From positions 188,504 through 252,503 of the forward strand of contig NZ_LMRW01000001.1 of assembly GCF_001428255.1 (NCBI RefSeq): DNA of 64,000 nucleotides, written 5' to 3'. Below the pieces are notes generated by a model that saw only the letters and a list, made by a program, of their open reading frames with translations, was not told where the DNA came from and made no database searches. This stretch comes from Agromyces sp. Soil535. Its GTDB lineage: Bacteria; Actinomycetota; Actinomycetes; Actinomycetales; Microbacteriaceae. Every line of letters begins with the position of its first letter. Positions within the stretch are counted from its first letter, which is position 1. Shown piece after piece: positions 18,051-26,847 of this stretch. The position numbers were made by a program, and so were the translations under genes.

Positions 18051-19373
18051 GTGACCCCTGACGGCGTCCCCCAACGGACCGGCAACAATCTCGACCCCTG
18101 GTACGCGAATTACGCCGAGCGAGCCGCCGGGCTGGCCGCATCCGAGGTCCGAGCCCTCTTCGCCGTCGCCTCCCGTCCCGAGGTCGTGTCCCTCGCCGGC
18201 GGCATGCCGTTCGTCTCGGCGCTTCCGCAGGAGCTCATCGTCTCCTCGATGGAGCGGGTCATGCGCACGCAGGGGCCGACCGCGTTGCAGTACGGATCGG
18301 GCCAGGGCATCCCCGAGCTCCGCGAGCACATCCTCGACATCATGTCGCTCGAGGGCGTCCGCGGCTCGGTCGACAACGTCGTGACCGCGACCGGCTCGCA
18401 GCAGGCGCTCGACCTCGTCGCGAAGCTGTTCATCGACCCGGGCGATGTGATCCTCGCCGAGTCGCCGAGCTACGTGGGTGCCCTCGGCGTGTTCCGTTCG
18501 TATCAGGCGAGCGTCGTGCACGTCGCGATGGACGACGACGGTCTCATCCCCGAGGCGCTGCGACAGACCATCGCGCATCTGCGGGGGCAGGGTCGACGCA
18601 TCAAGTTCCTCTACACGATCCCGAACTTCCACAATCCGGCCGGGGTGACGCTGTCGGCGTCGCGGCGGCCCGAGATCCTCGAGATCTGCCGCACGAACGA
18701 GATCCTCGTGCTCGAGGACAACCCGTACGGGCTGCTGCACTTCGACGAGCCGGCGCCGAACGCATTGCGCTCGCTCGACGCGGACGGCGTGATCTACCTC
18801 GGCTCCTTCTCGAAGACCCTCGCGCCCGGCTTCCGTGTCGGTTGGGCGCTCGCACCGCATGCCATCCGCGAGAAGCTCATCCTCGCCGCGGAGTCCGCGA
18901 TCCTCTCACCGAGTTCCTTCAGCCAGCTCGTCGTGTCCGAGTACCTGTCGACGACGGACTGGCGAGCACAGATCGACACCTTCCGCGGCGTCTACCGCGA
19001 ACGCAAGGACGCGATGATCGAGGCGCTGGGGGAGTACCTGCCGCAGCTGCACTGGACCAATCCGAACGGCGGCTTCTACGTGTGGGTCACCATGCCCGAC
19101 GTGCTCGACTCCAAGCAGATGCTGCCCAGGGCCGTGAAGGAGCTCGTGGCCTATACACCGGGCACCGCGTTCTTCGCCGACGGCCGCGGCCGGCACGCGA
19201 TGCGCCTGTCCTTCTGCTACCCGACACCTGATGCGATCCGGGTCGGCATCCGGCGACTCGCGACGGTCGTAAACGGCGAGCTCGACCTGCTCGACACCTT
19301 CGCCGGCACCGGCTCGCTGCAGCTCCCCCCGAGCGACGGCTACGACTCCGCCCCGCCCTCTGACCTCAAGTAA
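18051..19373 (+). CDS. PLP-dependent aminotransferase, class I/II (2-aminoadipate/MocR-type fold)
   Basis: This is a fold-type I aminotransferase of about 440 residues. It has SLAGGMP near the N-terminus, GSQQALDLVAKLFIDPGD, the substrate-side IPNFHNPAGVTL, and the PLP-lysine motif GSFSKTLAPGFRVGW. The set resembles the LysN/2-aminoadipate and aromatic aminotransferases that lack a GntR domain. GTG at 18051, four bases after GGAAG, is preferred to an ATG at 18021 that has no ribosome site. Actinobacteria keep this gene between trxA and parB, but its amino-acid substrate is not settled by sequence. Confidence 0.88.
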   Translation: MTPDGVPQRTGNNLDPWYANYAERAAGLAASEVRALFAVASRPEVVSLAGGMPFVSALPQELIVSSMERVMRTQGPTALQYGSGQGIPELREHILDIMSLEGVRGSVDNVVTATGSQQALDLVAKLFIDPGDVILAESPSYVGALGVFRSYQASVVHVAMDDDGLIPEALRQTIAHLRGQGRRIKFLYTIPNFHNPAGVTLSASRRPEILEICRTNEILVLEDNPYGLLHFDEPAPNALRSLDADGVIYLGSFSKTLAPGFRVGWALAPHAIREKLILAAESAILSPSSFSQLVVSEYLSTTDWRAQIDTFRGVYRERKDAMIEALGEYLPQLHWTNPNGGFYVWVTMPDVLDSKQMLPRAVKELVAYTPGTAFFADGRGRHAMRLSFCYPTPDAIRVGIRRLATVVNGELDLLDTFAGTGSLQLPPSDGYDSAPPSDLK

Positions 19374-19391
19374 ATGGAGAACCCTCTGATC

Positions 19392-20351
19392 ATGAGCGAT
19401 TCCAGTGGCCTGTACGTCGTCGTGCTGGCAGGCGGCATCTCACACGAGCGAGATGTCTCGCTCCGCAGCGGCCGACGTGTCGCCGACGCGCTCGCGGCGG
19501 CGGGCCATCGGGTCGTGCTGCGCGATCCCGACGCCGGACTCCTGCCCTTCCTGGCGAGCGAGCGTCCCGATGCCGTGTTCCCGGCACTGCACGGATCGAG
19601 CGGAGAGGATGGCTCACTGCTCGACCTCCTGCGCGCACTCGGCATCGCCACGGTCGGATCGACCGGGTCCGCCGCGCGTCGTGCGTGGTCGAAGCCGGTC
19701 GCCAGTTCACTCGTCGCCGGCGCCGGACTCTCGGTGCCCGAGTCGATCGTGTTGTCGCACGAGGCGTTCCGGGAGCTCGGTGCGGCCAGCGTGCTGCGCG
19801 TCGTGCGCGAAGCGCTCGAGGGCGACCTGGTCGTGAAGCCCGGCTCCGGCGGGTCCGCACAGGGCGTCACGATCGTCGACGACCCCGACGACCTGCCGCG
19901 CGCGATGGTGGAGGCGTTCACCTATGACGAGGTGGCGATCGTCGAGCGCCGCGTGTTCGGCACTGAGATCGCCGTCGCTGTCGTCGACACCGGAGATGGG
20001 CCGCGTGCGCTCACGCCGGTCGAGATCGAGCCGACCCATGGTGTGTACGGTTTCCAGGCACGGTACAACGCGGGTGAGACCACCTTCTACGCCCCCTCGC
20101 GACTCGGCGACGACGTCGCGACCGCCCTGTCGGATGCCGCGGTGCTCGCGCATCGGACGCTCGGGCTCCGCGACCTCTCGCGAGTCGACTTCGTGGTCGA
20201 CGGCGAGGGCACACCGTGGTTCCTCGAAGCGAACGTCATCCCGGGGCTCACCGAGACCTCGCTGGTTCCGCTCGCGATCGAGGCGTCGGGAACCGACGCG
20301 CCGACCGTGTACGGGAGCCTCGTTCGAGCGGCGGCCGCACGCGCGTCCTGA
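19392..20351 (+). CDS. D-alanine-D-alanine ligase family protein (ATP-grasp)
   Basis: The 319-residue protein has the D-Ala-D-Ala ligase layout: VVVLAGGISHERDVSLRSGR at the start, FPALHGSSGEDG, the ATP-grasp core VVKPGSGGSAQGV, and the metal- and substrate-binding end FLEANVIPGLTETSLVP. The family joins two D-alanines for peptidoglycan. However, actinobacteria usually have a separate ddl elsewhere, so this parB-linked copy may ligate another dipeptide. It follows the aminotransferase stop immediately; an ATG at 19374 is an alternative start. It converges on parB with no strong hairpin between them. Confidence 0.85.
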   Translation: MSDSSGLYVVVLAGGISHERDVSLRSGRRVADALAAAGHRVVLRDPDAGLLPFLASERPDAVFPALHGSSGEDGSLLDLLRALGIATVGSTGSAARRAWSKPVASSLVAGAGLSVPESIVLSHEAFRELGAASVLRVVREALEGDLVVKPGSGGSAQGVTIVDDPDDLPRAMVEAFTYDEVAIVERRVFGTEIAVAVVDTGDGPRALTPVEIEPTHGVYGFQARYNAGETTFYAPSRLGDDVATALSDAAVLAHRTLGLRDLSRVDFVVDGEGTPWFLEANVIPGLTETSLVPLAIEASGTDAPTVYGSLVRAAAARAS

Positions 20352-20437
20352 CGTGCCGACGGCGCCGACCGGTCCTCGGGTGAACGTGAATCCGGTGCCT
20401 TCAGTTCATCAGGAACGATCCTGCGCGCGCCTGCGGT

Positions 20438-21421
20438 TCAGACGCCGTCGAGTTCCTCGCCGAGATCACTGAGGATGCGGCGGAGATCTTGAACGGTCGC
20501 GAAATCGATGCTGATCTGGCCTTTTCGAGCGCCCAGTGCGATCCGCACGCGGGTGTTGAGGCGGTCACCGAGGCGCCCTGCCAGGTCGTCCAGGAAGTCC
20601 TGGCGCTTGCCCGCCGCGGGCTTGGCTCGTGATGGCTTCGGGGTGCTGGTGGCGATCGCCTCGGCGGCTCGCACCGAGAGCTCCTCGTTCACGATCTTGT
20701 CTGCGAAGCGCTTCATCTCCTCGGGGTCGTCGCCCACCGAGAGGATCGCGCGCGCATGGCCTGCGCTCAGGACCCCGGCGGCAACCCGGAGTTGCACCGG
20801 CTCGGGGAGCTTGAGCAGGCGCAACGTATTCGAGATCTGAGGGCGGGAACGTCCGATGCGTGCGGCCAACTCCTCCTGCGTGATGCCGAAGTCGGCGAGG
20901 AGTTGTTGGTACGCGGATGCCTCTTCAAGCGGGTTCAGCTGCGACCGGTGCAGGTTCTCGAGCAGGGCGTCACGGAGCATCGCCTCATTCGCGGTGTCCT
21001 TGACGACCGCGGGGATGGAGGTGAGTCCGGCTTCCTTCGTCGCCCGTAGCCGACGCTCACCCATGACGAGTTCGTACTTGCCGGGCAGGTCGGGATGGGG
21101 GCGCACGACGATCGGCTGCAGCACGCCGAACTCTCGGATGCTGTGCACCAGTTCTGCGAGGTCTTCGGGGTCGAATGAGCTTCTCGGCTGCTGGGCGTTC
21201 GGCACGATCGTGTCGGGGTCCAGGTGTGCGAGGTGCGCACCCGGGACGGTGAGCAGTCCCTCGGCCGCGGCCGCCTGTTCGACTGCGGCGATGGCCGTCG
21301 CAGGGGTCGAATCCGCGTCGGGGAAGAACACGTCGACCGGCCGCGCGGCGCGGTTCGTGTCGTCGCCGGTGGGAATCAGTGCGCCGATGCCTCGGCCGAG
21401 ACCGGTTCGCTTGGTTGCCAT
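20438..21421 (-). CDS. parB: Chromosome-partitioning protein ParB
   Basis: This 327-residue protein is ParB, the CTP-dependent DNA clamp that loads at parS and organises the origin region. After an N-terminal GLGRGIGALIP that binds ParA come the ParB/Srx CTPase segment (QPRSSFDPEDLAELVHSI, GERRLRATKEAG, ENLHRSQLNPLEEA), the helix-turn-helix (ITQEELAARIGRSRPQISNT) and a C-terminal dimerisation domain. Its ATG overlaps the parA stop by one base, so both come from one message. Confidence 0.96.
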   Translation of the reverse strand: MATKRTGLGRGIGALIPTGDDTNRAARPVDVFFPDADSTPATAIAAVEQAAAAEGLLTVPGAHLAHLDPDTIVPNAQQPRSSFDPEDLAELVHSIREFGVLQPIVVRPHPDLPGKYELVMGERRLRATKEAGLTSIPAVVKDTANEAMLRDALLENLHRSQLNPLEEASAYQQLLADFGITQEELAARIGRSRPQISNTLRLLKLPEPVQLRVAAGVLSAGHARAILSVGDDPEEMKRFADKIVNEELSVRAAEAIATSTPKPSRAKPAAGKRQDFLDDLAGRLGDRLNTRVRIALGARKGQISIDFATVQDLRRILSDLGEELDGV

Positions 21422-23604
21422 CAGTTGGTGTCCTTCTGGGTCGCGGAGGCGCGGCGGGCGATCTCCGCTGCCGCTTCGCGGTATGAGAGCGATCCGGTCG
21501 ACGCGTAGTCGTAGCTGATCACGCTCTGTCCGTAGCTCGGCGCTTCGGAGACTCGCACTGAACGGGGAATGATCGTGTCGAGGGTCTGGATGGGGAAGTG
21601 GTCGCGAACCTCCTGGGCGACCTGTTGCGCGAGATTCGTGCGCGAGTCGTACATCGTGAGCAGGATCGTCGACAGGCGGAGGTCGGGATTCAGGTGCTTC
21701 TCGATGAGCTCGATGTTGCTCAGGAGTTGCGAGAGGCCCTCGAGCGCGTAGTACTCGCACTGGATCGGGATGAGCACCTCACGGGCGGCGACGAACGCGT
21801 TGATGGTCAGCAACCCGAGCGACGGTGGGCAGTCGATGAAGACGTAGTCGTACGGGCGATCCATGCTCGCGAGATGAGCATCCAACGCGCGCCGGAGTCG
21901 CTGCTCACGAGCGACGAGCGAGACGAGTTCGATCTCGGCGCCGGCGAGATGGATTGTGGCCGGGACGCAATCGAGGTCGGGGTGTTCGGTGGACGGACGC
22001 ACCACGTCGGTGAGCGGCAGATCCGCCACGAGGACGTCGTACACGCTCTGCTGCTCGGAACGGTGGTCGACGCCGAGGGCCGTTGACGCGTTGCCCTGTG
22101 GGTCGAGGTCGATCACGAGCACGTGCGCTCCGGACCGCGCGAGTGCGGCGGCGAGATTCACCGCGGTGGTCGTCTTTCCGACCCCGCCCTTCTGATTCGA
22201 GATCGTCAGGATGCGAGTACCGGCCGGCAACGGCAGCACCTCCTCGTCGAGGGCGAGGCGGCGCCGTGTCTCATCCGCAAGTTGATCGGCCAGGGGAGTT
22301 CCTCCGTATTCAGTACCCGTTTCACGTGAAACGGGAGATGCAAGCGTGTTCGCGGTTTCACGTAGAACCGCATGGGGAGCAGGCGACGGGCGGGTCGCTG
22401 GCTGGCCAGGCGATACGCTCCTCGTCGGGAGCTCGTCGTCGGACGGAACCCGCGAGACCAGCGTACTGGGGGGAGCGGCGACTGGCGTCGTGGGGGATGT
22501 CCCTGAGCTCGGCGTGGCCGCCCCGGCCGGCGACGAGGCTGGCGGTGGCGGTGGCGGTGGCAGTGGCAGTGACGACGACTGCGGCTGCGGCTGCGACTCG
22601 GTGTCATGCCGGGAGACGAGTGCGTCGGCGACCCTCTGTTCATCCGGAGGCGAGATGCCTGGATCTGGAGCCGGCTGCAGCTCCGATTCCGCCTCGCTCG
22701 CCTCCGGTGAGACGTACGATTCAGCGCCCGGTGTGTCGGCTGGGCGCGGAGGAGGGGTCGGGGCATCCGTCGACGAGCCGGACGTGCGTGGCGTCCCGGT
22801 TCCCGGCGCCGTCGTGCCGAGTGGCCCCTGGGGTGACGCCGTCGTGGGCTGCAACGTGGAGACAGCGTCCACGGCGGCATCACCGACGATCTCGCGAATG
22901 AGATCCTCGAGCAGTCGATCGGGCGACGACGTGCTCGCGGGGTGCGGTGGAACGGAGCCGACCGGCTCAGGCTCATCGGCGAAGGCGGCAGCGGTCGCGA
23001 CGTCCCAGTCGATGCGCATCGCGACCGGTGGATCAGGAGTGGATGCCTCGGGCTGAGACATCGGCGTGTTTCCGGGCGCGATCGGTCCGGTCGAGCCCGG
23101 TGTCAGGGGCTGGGGCGGAGACATCGGCGTGGTGGCAGGGACCGCCGACGCTCCCGCACCATCGGCGATCTTCGGCGATGGAGGATACCGCGATGCGTCC
23201 GTGGACGCAGGCTCCCCGCTGTCCCCGTTGATCGCCGATCGGAGTCCCGATCCAGCTCCGTCCGGGTCCGGCGTCGCCGTGAATGCGCCGGACGCGCCAA
23301 CCCCGGCCTGTGGGACGTCGTCCATCGTCGACGTGCCGTAGGGGGACGGCGTCGCGGAGGACGACGGGATCGTCTGGCCCTCCGTCGGTGACGCGACCGC
23401 CGACTCGTCCGGCCGACGTGCTTCAGGACTCCACTGGGAGAGATCGTCGCCGATCGACAGCCGGGCCTCACGCGATCGGGATGCATCGGAAGTGGTCGGG
23501 TCGGTCGGGCGCATCGAGCTCGCGTGGGTGGTTCCGGTGGGCTGCTCAGCTTCGGGTTGATGCCGCTTTCGATGGAACCATCCGCGACCTCCACCCTGTG
23601 ACAT
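21421..23604 (-). CDS. parA: Chromosome-partitioning ATPase ParA with a long disordered N-terminal extension
   Basis: The last 270 residues are a standard ParA ATPase: deviant Walker A NQKGGVGKTTT with Lys472, DLDPQGNAST, FIDCPPSLGLLT. It separates origins by acting on ParB-parS. Before this lie about 455 residues of Pro/Ser/Thr-rich sequence with two less simple islands: MRIDWDVATAAAFADEPEPV, and RLLEDLIREIVGDAAVDAV. The start at 23604 has GGAG eight bases upstream; internal starts cannot be excluded. The segment SPVSRETGTEYGGTPLADQL is encoded across a parS site and is matched in mycobacterial ParA, so translation must begin upstream of it. Total predicted length is 727 residues, against roughly 300-350 in most relatives. 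Confidence 0.88.
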   Translation of the reverse strand: MSQGGGRGWFHRKRHQPEAEQPTGTTHASSMRPTDPTTSDASRSREARLSIGDDLSQWSPEARRPDESAVASPTEGQTIPSSSATPSPYGTSTMDDVPQAGVGASGAFTATPDPDGAGSGLRSAINGDSGEPASTDASRYPPSPKIADGAGASAVPATTPMSPPQPLTPGSTGPIAPGNTPMSQPEASTPDPPVAMRIDWDVATAAAFADEPEPVGSVPPHPASTSSPDRLLEDLIREIVGDAAVDAVSTLQPTTASPQGPLGTTAPGTGTPRTSGSSTDAPTPPPRPADTPGAESYVSPEASEAESELQPAPDPGISPPDEQRVADALVSRHDTESQPQPQSSSLPLPPPPPPPASSPAGAATPSSGTSPTTPVAAPPSTLVSRVPSDDELPTRSVSPGQPATRPSPAPHAVLRETANTLASPVSRETGTEYGGTPLADQLADETRRRLALDEEVLPLPAGTRILTISNQKGGVGKTTTAVNLAAALARSGAHVLVIDLDPQGNASTALGVDHRSEQQSVYDVLVADLPLTDVVRPSTEHPDLDCVPATIHLAGAEIELVSLVAREQRLRRALDAHLASMDRPYDYVFIDCPPSLGLLTINAFVAAREVLIPIQCEYYALEGLSQLLSNIELIEKHLNPDLRLSTILLTMYDSRTNLAQQVAQEVRDHFPIQTLDTIIPRSVRVSEAPSYGQSVISYDYASTGSLSYREAAAEIARRASATQKDTN
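22319..22332. promoter_or_regulatory. parS site within parA coding sequence
   Basis: GTTTCACGTGAAAC, the consensus bacterial parS core, is a perfect 14-bp palindrome; flanking bases extend the symmetry to CCCGTTTCACGTGAAACGGG. It encodes VSRET in ParA. Confidence 0.93.
22355..22368. promoter_or_regulatory. Degenerate parS site in parA
   Basis: GTTTCACGTAGAAC differs from the parS palindrome at two positions and lies 22 bases from the perfect site. It may be a weak ParB site or a decayed copy. Confidence 0.5.
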
Positions 23605-24311
23605 CCCGACTGCTCCAACCCGTTGCTCATCGACGTCCGTGACCCGGCGGTGGCTCCGCACGACTCGCGAGTCCAGCCTAACCGCCCGCACCCGCCGATC
23701 GAGGTGGGCACGTCCGACGCGGGCCGGTTCACGTGTCATCGCTCGATCGTTCGGCGATCACGCGGGGCTCGATGCGTACGCACGCTGCGGGTGGAACATC
23801 GTGATCCGGGGGCGTGCGTCCTTGTGAGGGGAGCGCCTCCACGACCGGCGGGAGGACGAGGATCCGCTCGCGCGCCTGCCGAAGCGGCGTTCCGACAGGT
23901 GATCGACGTCACACGTATTGGAGAGACCACCCATCTCCCGCGCCACGTTGAGGTGTGCCATGACGAGCCAGTCACGTTCCGGGCCACCAACTTGCCGCGG
24001 AGGGCCGCCGTGCCAGGCCAGTCGACGTGTGCGCGCCCGGGCCGCCTTGGCCAGCGTGTTCAACGCCAGCGCGCTCAAGAGTCACGCGGTGAGGGGGATC
24101 GACCGCACCCGAGTCGGGAACCCGAAAGCGGCCCGCCTGTGTTTCATGTGAACCAGGCCACTCCTGCACCGGAGGATGGCGCGCCCAAGGTATGGCGCAC
24201 GCGCACGGCAAGGGTTCACCGTCGCGACCCGCGACGCGGCCAGGAGAAATGGTGATGTCTCCGCCCATGGAGTCTCAAGAAGGGTGAGTCACCTTCAGAA
24301 GAGCGAGTGCT
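23605..24311. other. Gene-poor stretch upstream of parA
   Basis: No frame here could be matched to a family. The stretch holds the parA promoter region and one degenerate parS-like site, GTTTCATGTGAACC, at 24141-24154. The short frames on both strands are Arg/Pro-rich translations typical of non-coding high-GC DNA. Confidence 0.5.
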
Positions 24312-24325
24312 GTTTCACGTGAAAC
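24312..24325. promoter_or_regulatory. parS site
   Basis: A perfect GTTTCACGTGAAAC palindrome in non-coding DNA between parA and rsmG. Confidence 0.93.
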
Positions 24326-24364
24326 GGCGCTGTTTCGGCGGTGCCACAAGCAGGGCTGAGCCCT

Positions 24365-24625
24365 CCCACGTGCACCGCGACGAGGCGGCGACCTCGCCTT
24401 GCGTGTTTCACGTGAAACGCGTCACGCGCCCGCCTTCTCGGGCTCCGGGAGAATGTGGACGTGCGAGGTTCACGGATGCCGGCCTGGGTCGGGAACACTC
24501 GACCCAGGCACTTGAGTCGACGCCTCTGCGGAAGTCGGACTCCGCTGGTGACTCGACGGTCTCGCACAGCGGTCCTGTCGTTCCTCTACGAGTCCGAGAA
24601 TGCCCCACCGGCGACCAGCCTTCCC
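24365..24625. repeat. Centromere repeat, type A, copy 1
   Basis: This unit of about 240-260 bp carries a parS site near its left end and recurs, diverged but easily aligned, at about 25511-25757. Shared landmarks are CGCGTCACGCGCCCGCCTTC after parS, GGAAGTCGGACTCCGCTGGT, and CACAGCGGTCCTGTC. No coding function is evident. Confidence 0.85.
24405..24418. promoter_or_regulatory. parS site in repeat A1
   Basis: Perfect GTTTCACGTGAAAC, 80 bases from the preceding perfect site. It lies inside the first copy of the dispersed repeat. Confidence 0.93.
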
Positions 24626-24840
24626 ACGTGCACCGCGACGAGACGCCGGCCTCACCTCAGGTGTTTCACGTGAAACGCCATGTGGCGGCCTCCTCTGAGC
24701 TCCGAAGGATGCGGCCGTGCGAGGTTCATGGATGCCACCATGGGTCGTGGAACGCCTCTCCGACCGCCGAGCGGACGCCACGTGGAAGTCGGACTCCGCT
24801 GGTAGCTGACGTCGTCGTTTCGTGGTCCTGCTTCCCGCGA
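24626..24840. repeat. Centromere repeat, type B, copy 1
   Basis: Starting with CCTTCCCACGTGCACCGCGA, this block carries a parS site and the landmarks CCTCTGAGCTCCGAAGGA and GGTTCATGGATGCC. It is repeated at about 27797-27940. Its right part (GGAAGTCGGACTCCGCTGGT) again resembles the end of repeat A, so A and B are variants of one ancestral unit. Confidence 0.8.
24663..24676. promoter_or_regulatory. parS site in repeat B1
   Basis: Perfect GTTTCACGTGAAAC within the type B repeat. Confidence 0.93.
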
Positions 24841-24989
24841 ACGTCGGCGGTGCCGCGCGGGGTGGTGGGCTTTGAGGTTGATCGTCGGTGTCTCCTCGCC
24901 GCAGTCGATCGCGGCGATACCGCCAGTATCGGAGGTTGGTTTGAGCTGGGCCATAGACGGTTCGGACAGGTAGTGGCACTCGCCTGATT

Positions 24990-25450
24990 GCCACTCGTCG
25001 TGCATGTCGGCCGGCGGTTCCCATGGCTTCGACCAGATCGTCGACCGACCTGGTGGAGACACCGTGGACGTCGGCCTCCATACCGCCGCGTACAAGACCT
25101 GGTCCGTGCGACGGCGGGGCTCGAAGATGACCGGGAAGCACGAGCCCCACCGCAGCTTGGGTATCCGCAGGTCGACTTCGCCGGCCTTGGTCGACAACGA
25201 CCTCGTGCGGTGGCCATTGCGTTCGGTCGCCCGGGACTCGGTGCGCTCATGCAGTGCGGCACCGATCCGCTCGGTCGCTTCGGCTTCGGCTTCGAGCAAC
25301 TTTTGCAAACGCCACGCGGACCGACTCCCGGATCAGGTCCACGCCGTCGCGGGCACGGAACGCCTCGAGCAGCTCGGACAGGGCCGACTGGGACAAGGCC
25401 CATCTCGAACCTCTTCCTTCAGTGCGTGCTTGGCCGTACAGACCGAAGAT
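24990..25450 (-). pseudogene. Remnant of an IS256-family (mutator-type) transposase
   Basis: Reading leftward, three frames in succession give pieces of the N-terminal part of an IS256-type transposase: SELLEAFRARDGVDLIRESV; then LLEAEAEATERIGAALHERT, a NGHRTRSLSTKAGEVDLRIP segment and EPRRRTDQVL; then ADVHGVSTRSVDDLVEAMGT. The frame changes at about 25290 and 25090 and the rest of the gene, including most of the DDE domain, is missing. It is a dead fragment inside the parS-rich region, flanked by repeats A/B. Confidence 0.8.
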
Positions 25451-25510
25451 CCCGCCGATCGCCGCCTGCATCAGGGCCCGGCCGCGGTCCCACAAACCCC
25501 GCCTTCCCAC

Positions 25511-25757
25511 GGACGCTGACCGACCTCGCCTTGCGTTGTTTCACGTGAAACGCGTCACGCGCCCGCCTTCTCGGGCTCCGAAGAAGATGTGGCCGTGCGA
25601 GGTCCACGGATGCCGGCGTGGGTCGGGAACACTCAACCCGGGCACCCGAGTCGACGCCCCCGCGGAAGTCGGACTCCGCTGGTGATCCGACGGTCTCGCA
25701 CAGCGGTCCTGTCATTTCCTCTACGAGTCCCAAAATGCCCCACCGGCCACCAGGGCG
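25511..25757. repeat. Centromere repeat, type A, copy 2
   Basis: Second copy of the unit at 24365-24625, with scattered substitutions. It starts with a parS site and ends near ATGCCCCACCGGCCACCAG. The two copies are in direct orientation about 1.1 kb apart, with the IS256 remnant between them. Confidence 0.85.
25538..25551. promoter_or_regulatory. parS site in repeat A2
   Basis: Perfect GTTTCACGTGAAAC. Confidence 0.93.
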
Positions 25758-25948
25758 TGTGCGACAAACGCGGACTGCGCTGGAAACTTGGCCTCGTGGG
25801 GTTAAGGGCCCGTGTCCCAGGTGAATAGCCTTTGCCCATGACAGATCGAGCTGTGGTTCTGGACGCGGACGCAGCAGCTATTGTCCTTTTCGAGGTACTG
25901 CATCGGTGGGAAGACGAGGATTTCGACTACTCCGACCGCCCGCTCCGC

Positions 25949-26536
25949 TCAGCGCGGCAGAGGGTTCGGGCCAGTCGCCGTGACCAGCCGCTGCGGGACC
26001 CAGCCGTCGACATGGTGGATGCCGTCGAACGTCCCGCCCTGCAGCTCGATCACCGCTCGCAGCGAGCGGCGGTGGAACTTCACGTGAGTGAAGTCCTCGA
26101 ACAGCACGTAATACGGCTCGTTCCACGGGCTCTGGAACTGCTGGCCGGTCAGCGCCGCCCGATGCCGGCGGGAGAACGCGTCGACCTCCTCGCCGACGAC
26201 CACGCCGAAGTGCTCCATGCCCATCTTGTAGACGCGCTGGTGGACGGGCGGGATGAGCTCGATGAGCGGGATCACCTGGCCGTCGAGGAAGCGGAGCGGC
26301 TCAGCGAGGAGGATCATGGACATCGGCCGCCCGTTCCAGACGCCCTCCACATTGGCGATGGCGTGGCGTTCGAGCAGGGTCCGCAGGTGGACATACTGGT
26401 CCCACTCCGGCACGCGGACGGCGAGGTGGCTCAGCTCGTACGGCGCGATGTCGATGCCTCGGGCGAGCAGGCGGTCGCGCTGCTGCGCGGCGAACGCCCG
26501 ATAGTCTCCGATGATGTCGCCCACGGGATCGGCCAT
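25949..26536 (-). CDS. YecM-like VOC-fold protein
   Basis: The 195-residue protein resembles the YecM family, a vicinal-oxygen-chelate-fold group of putative metal-binding proteins: LSHLAVRVPEWDQYVHLRTL, NGRPMSMILLAEPL, IPLIELIPP, MEHFGVVVGEEVDAF and FTHVKFHRRSLRAVIE align with the family's order of motifs. No reaction is known for it. The ATG at 26536 follows GAGGAGGAGG and is preferred to an upstream ATG at 26695. It is the only intact protein gene in the parS region and is flanked by a tRNA fragment and an IS element, suggesting acquisition by transfer. Confidence 0.75.
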   Translation of the reverse strand: MADPVGDIIGDYRAFAAQQRDRLLARGIDIAPYELSHLAVRVPEWDQYVHLRTLLERHAIANVEGVWNGRPMSMILLAEPLRFLDGQVIPLIELIPPVHQRVYKMGMEHFGVVVGEEVDAFSRRHRAALTGQQFQSPWNEPYYVLFEDFTHVKFHRRSLRAVIELQGGTFDGIHHVDGWVPQRLVTATGPNPLPR

Positions 26537-26669
26537 CGCCCTCCTCCTCTCAGCCGCCATCTTACGACGGGGTATGCGGCGAACGTATCGGGCCACCGCA
26601 CGCCGGGCGGGGGAGCGACCTGCACCGGCGGGCCCGAAATCCCCGGCTGGCGAGATGGGGTTATGAGCG

Positions 26670-26726
26670 TGGCCCGGAGGGACTCGAACCCCCAACCGTT
26701 TCCATAGGACTTACAACTCCTACCCG
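26670..26726 (-). other. tRNA-like 3' fragment, possible attachment site
   Basis: Read leftward this ends in GGGGGTTCGAGTCCCTCCGG, a complete T arm (5-bp stem, TTCGAGT loop) plus an acceptor 3' strand, preceded by a TAGGA/TCCTA stem-loop around GTTGTAAG. There is no D arm and no 5' acceptor strand upstream, and the anticodon loop would have eight bases. It is therefore not a working tRNA but looks like the 3' half of one, the part integrases commonly duplicate. Confidence 0.45.
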
Positions 26727-26847
26727 GCGAGCAGACTGCGTTGTGGGCGCTCTCTTGGGCCGCTCGAGCGTCTCCTCGTCGAGCCGTTCGATCCACGCTA
26801 CGCGGACATCTTGCAGCAGGCGCGTGAGCGATTTGGTCGCCCGGGGA

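Noticed and set aside
22300..23604. Treating the parA 5' extension as a separate gene
   Set aside because: There is no stop between it and the ATPase domain, and the frame and GC bias continue through the VSRET segment known from other ParA proteins.
26084..26099. TTCACGTGAGTGAAG, resembling a parS site
   Set aside because: Only the central TCACGTGA matches; the outer bases do not, and it lies within the YecM-like coding sequence.
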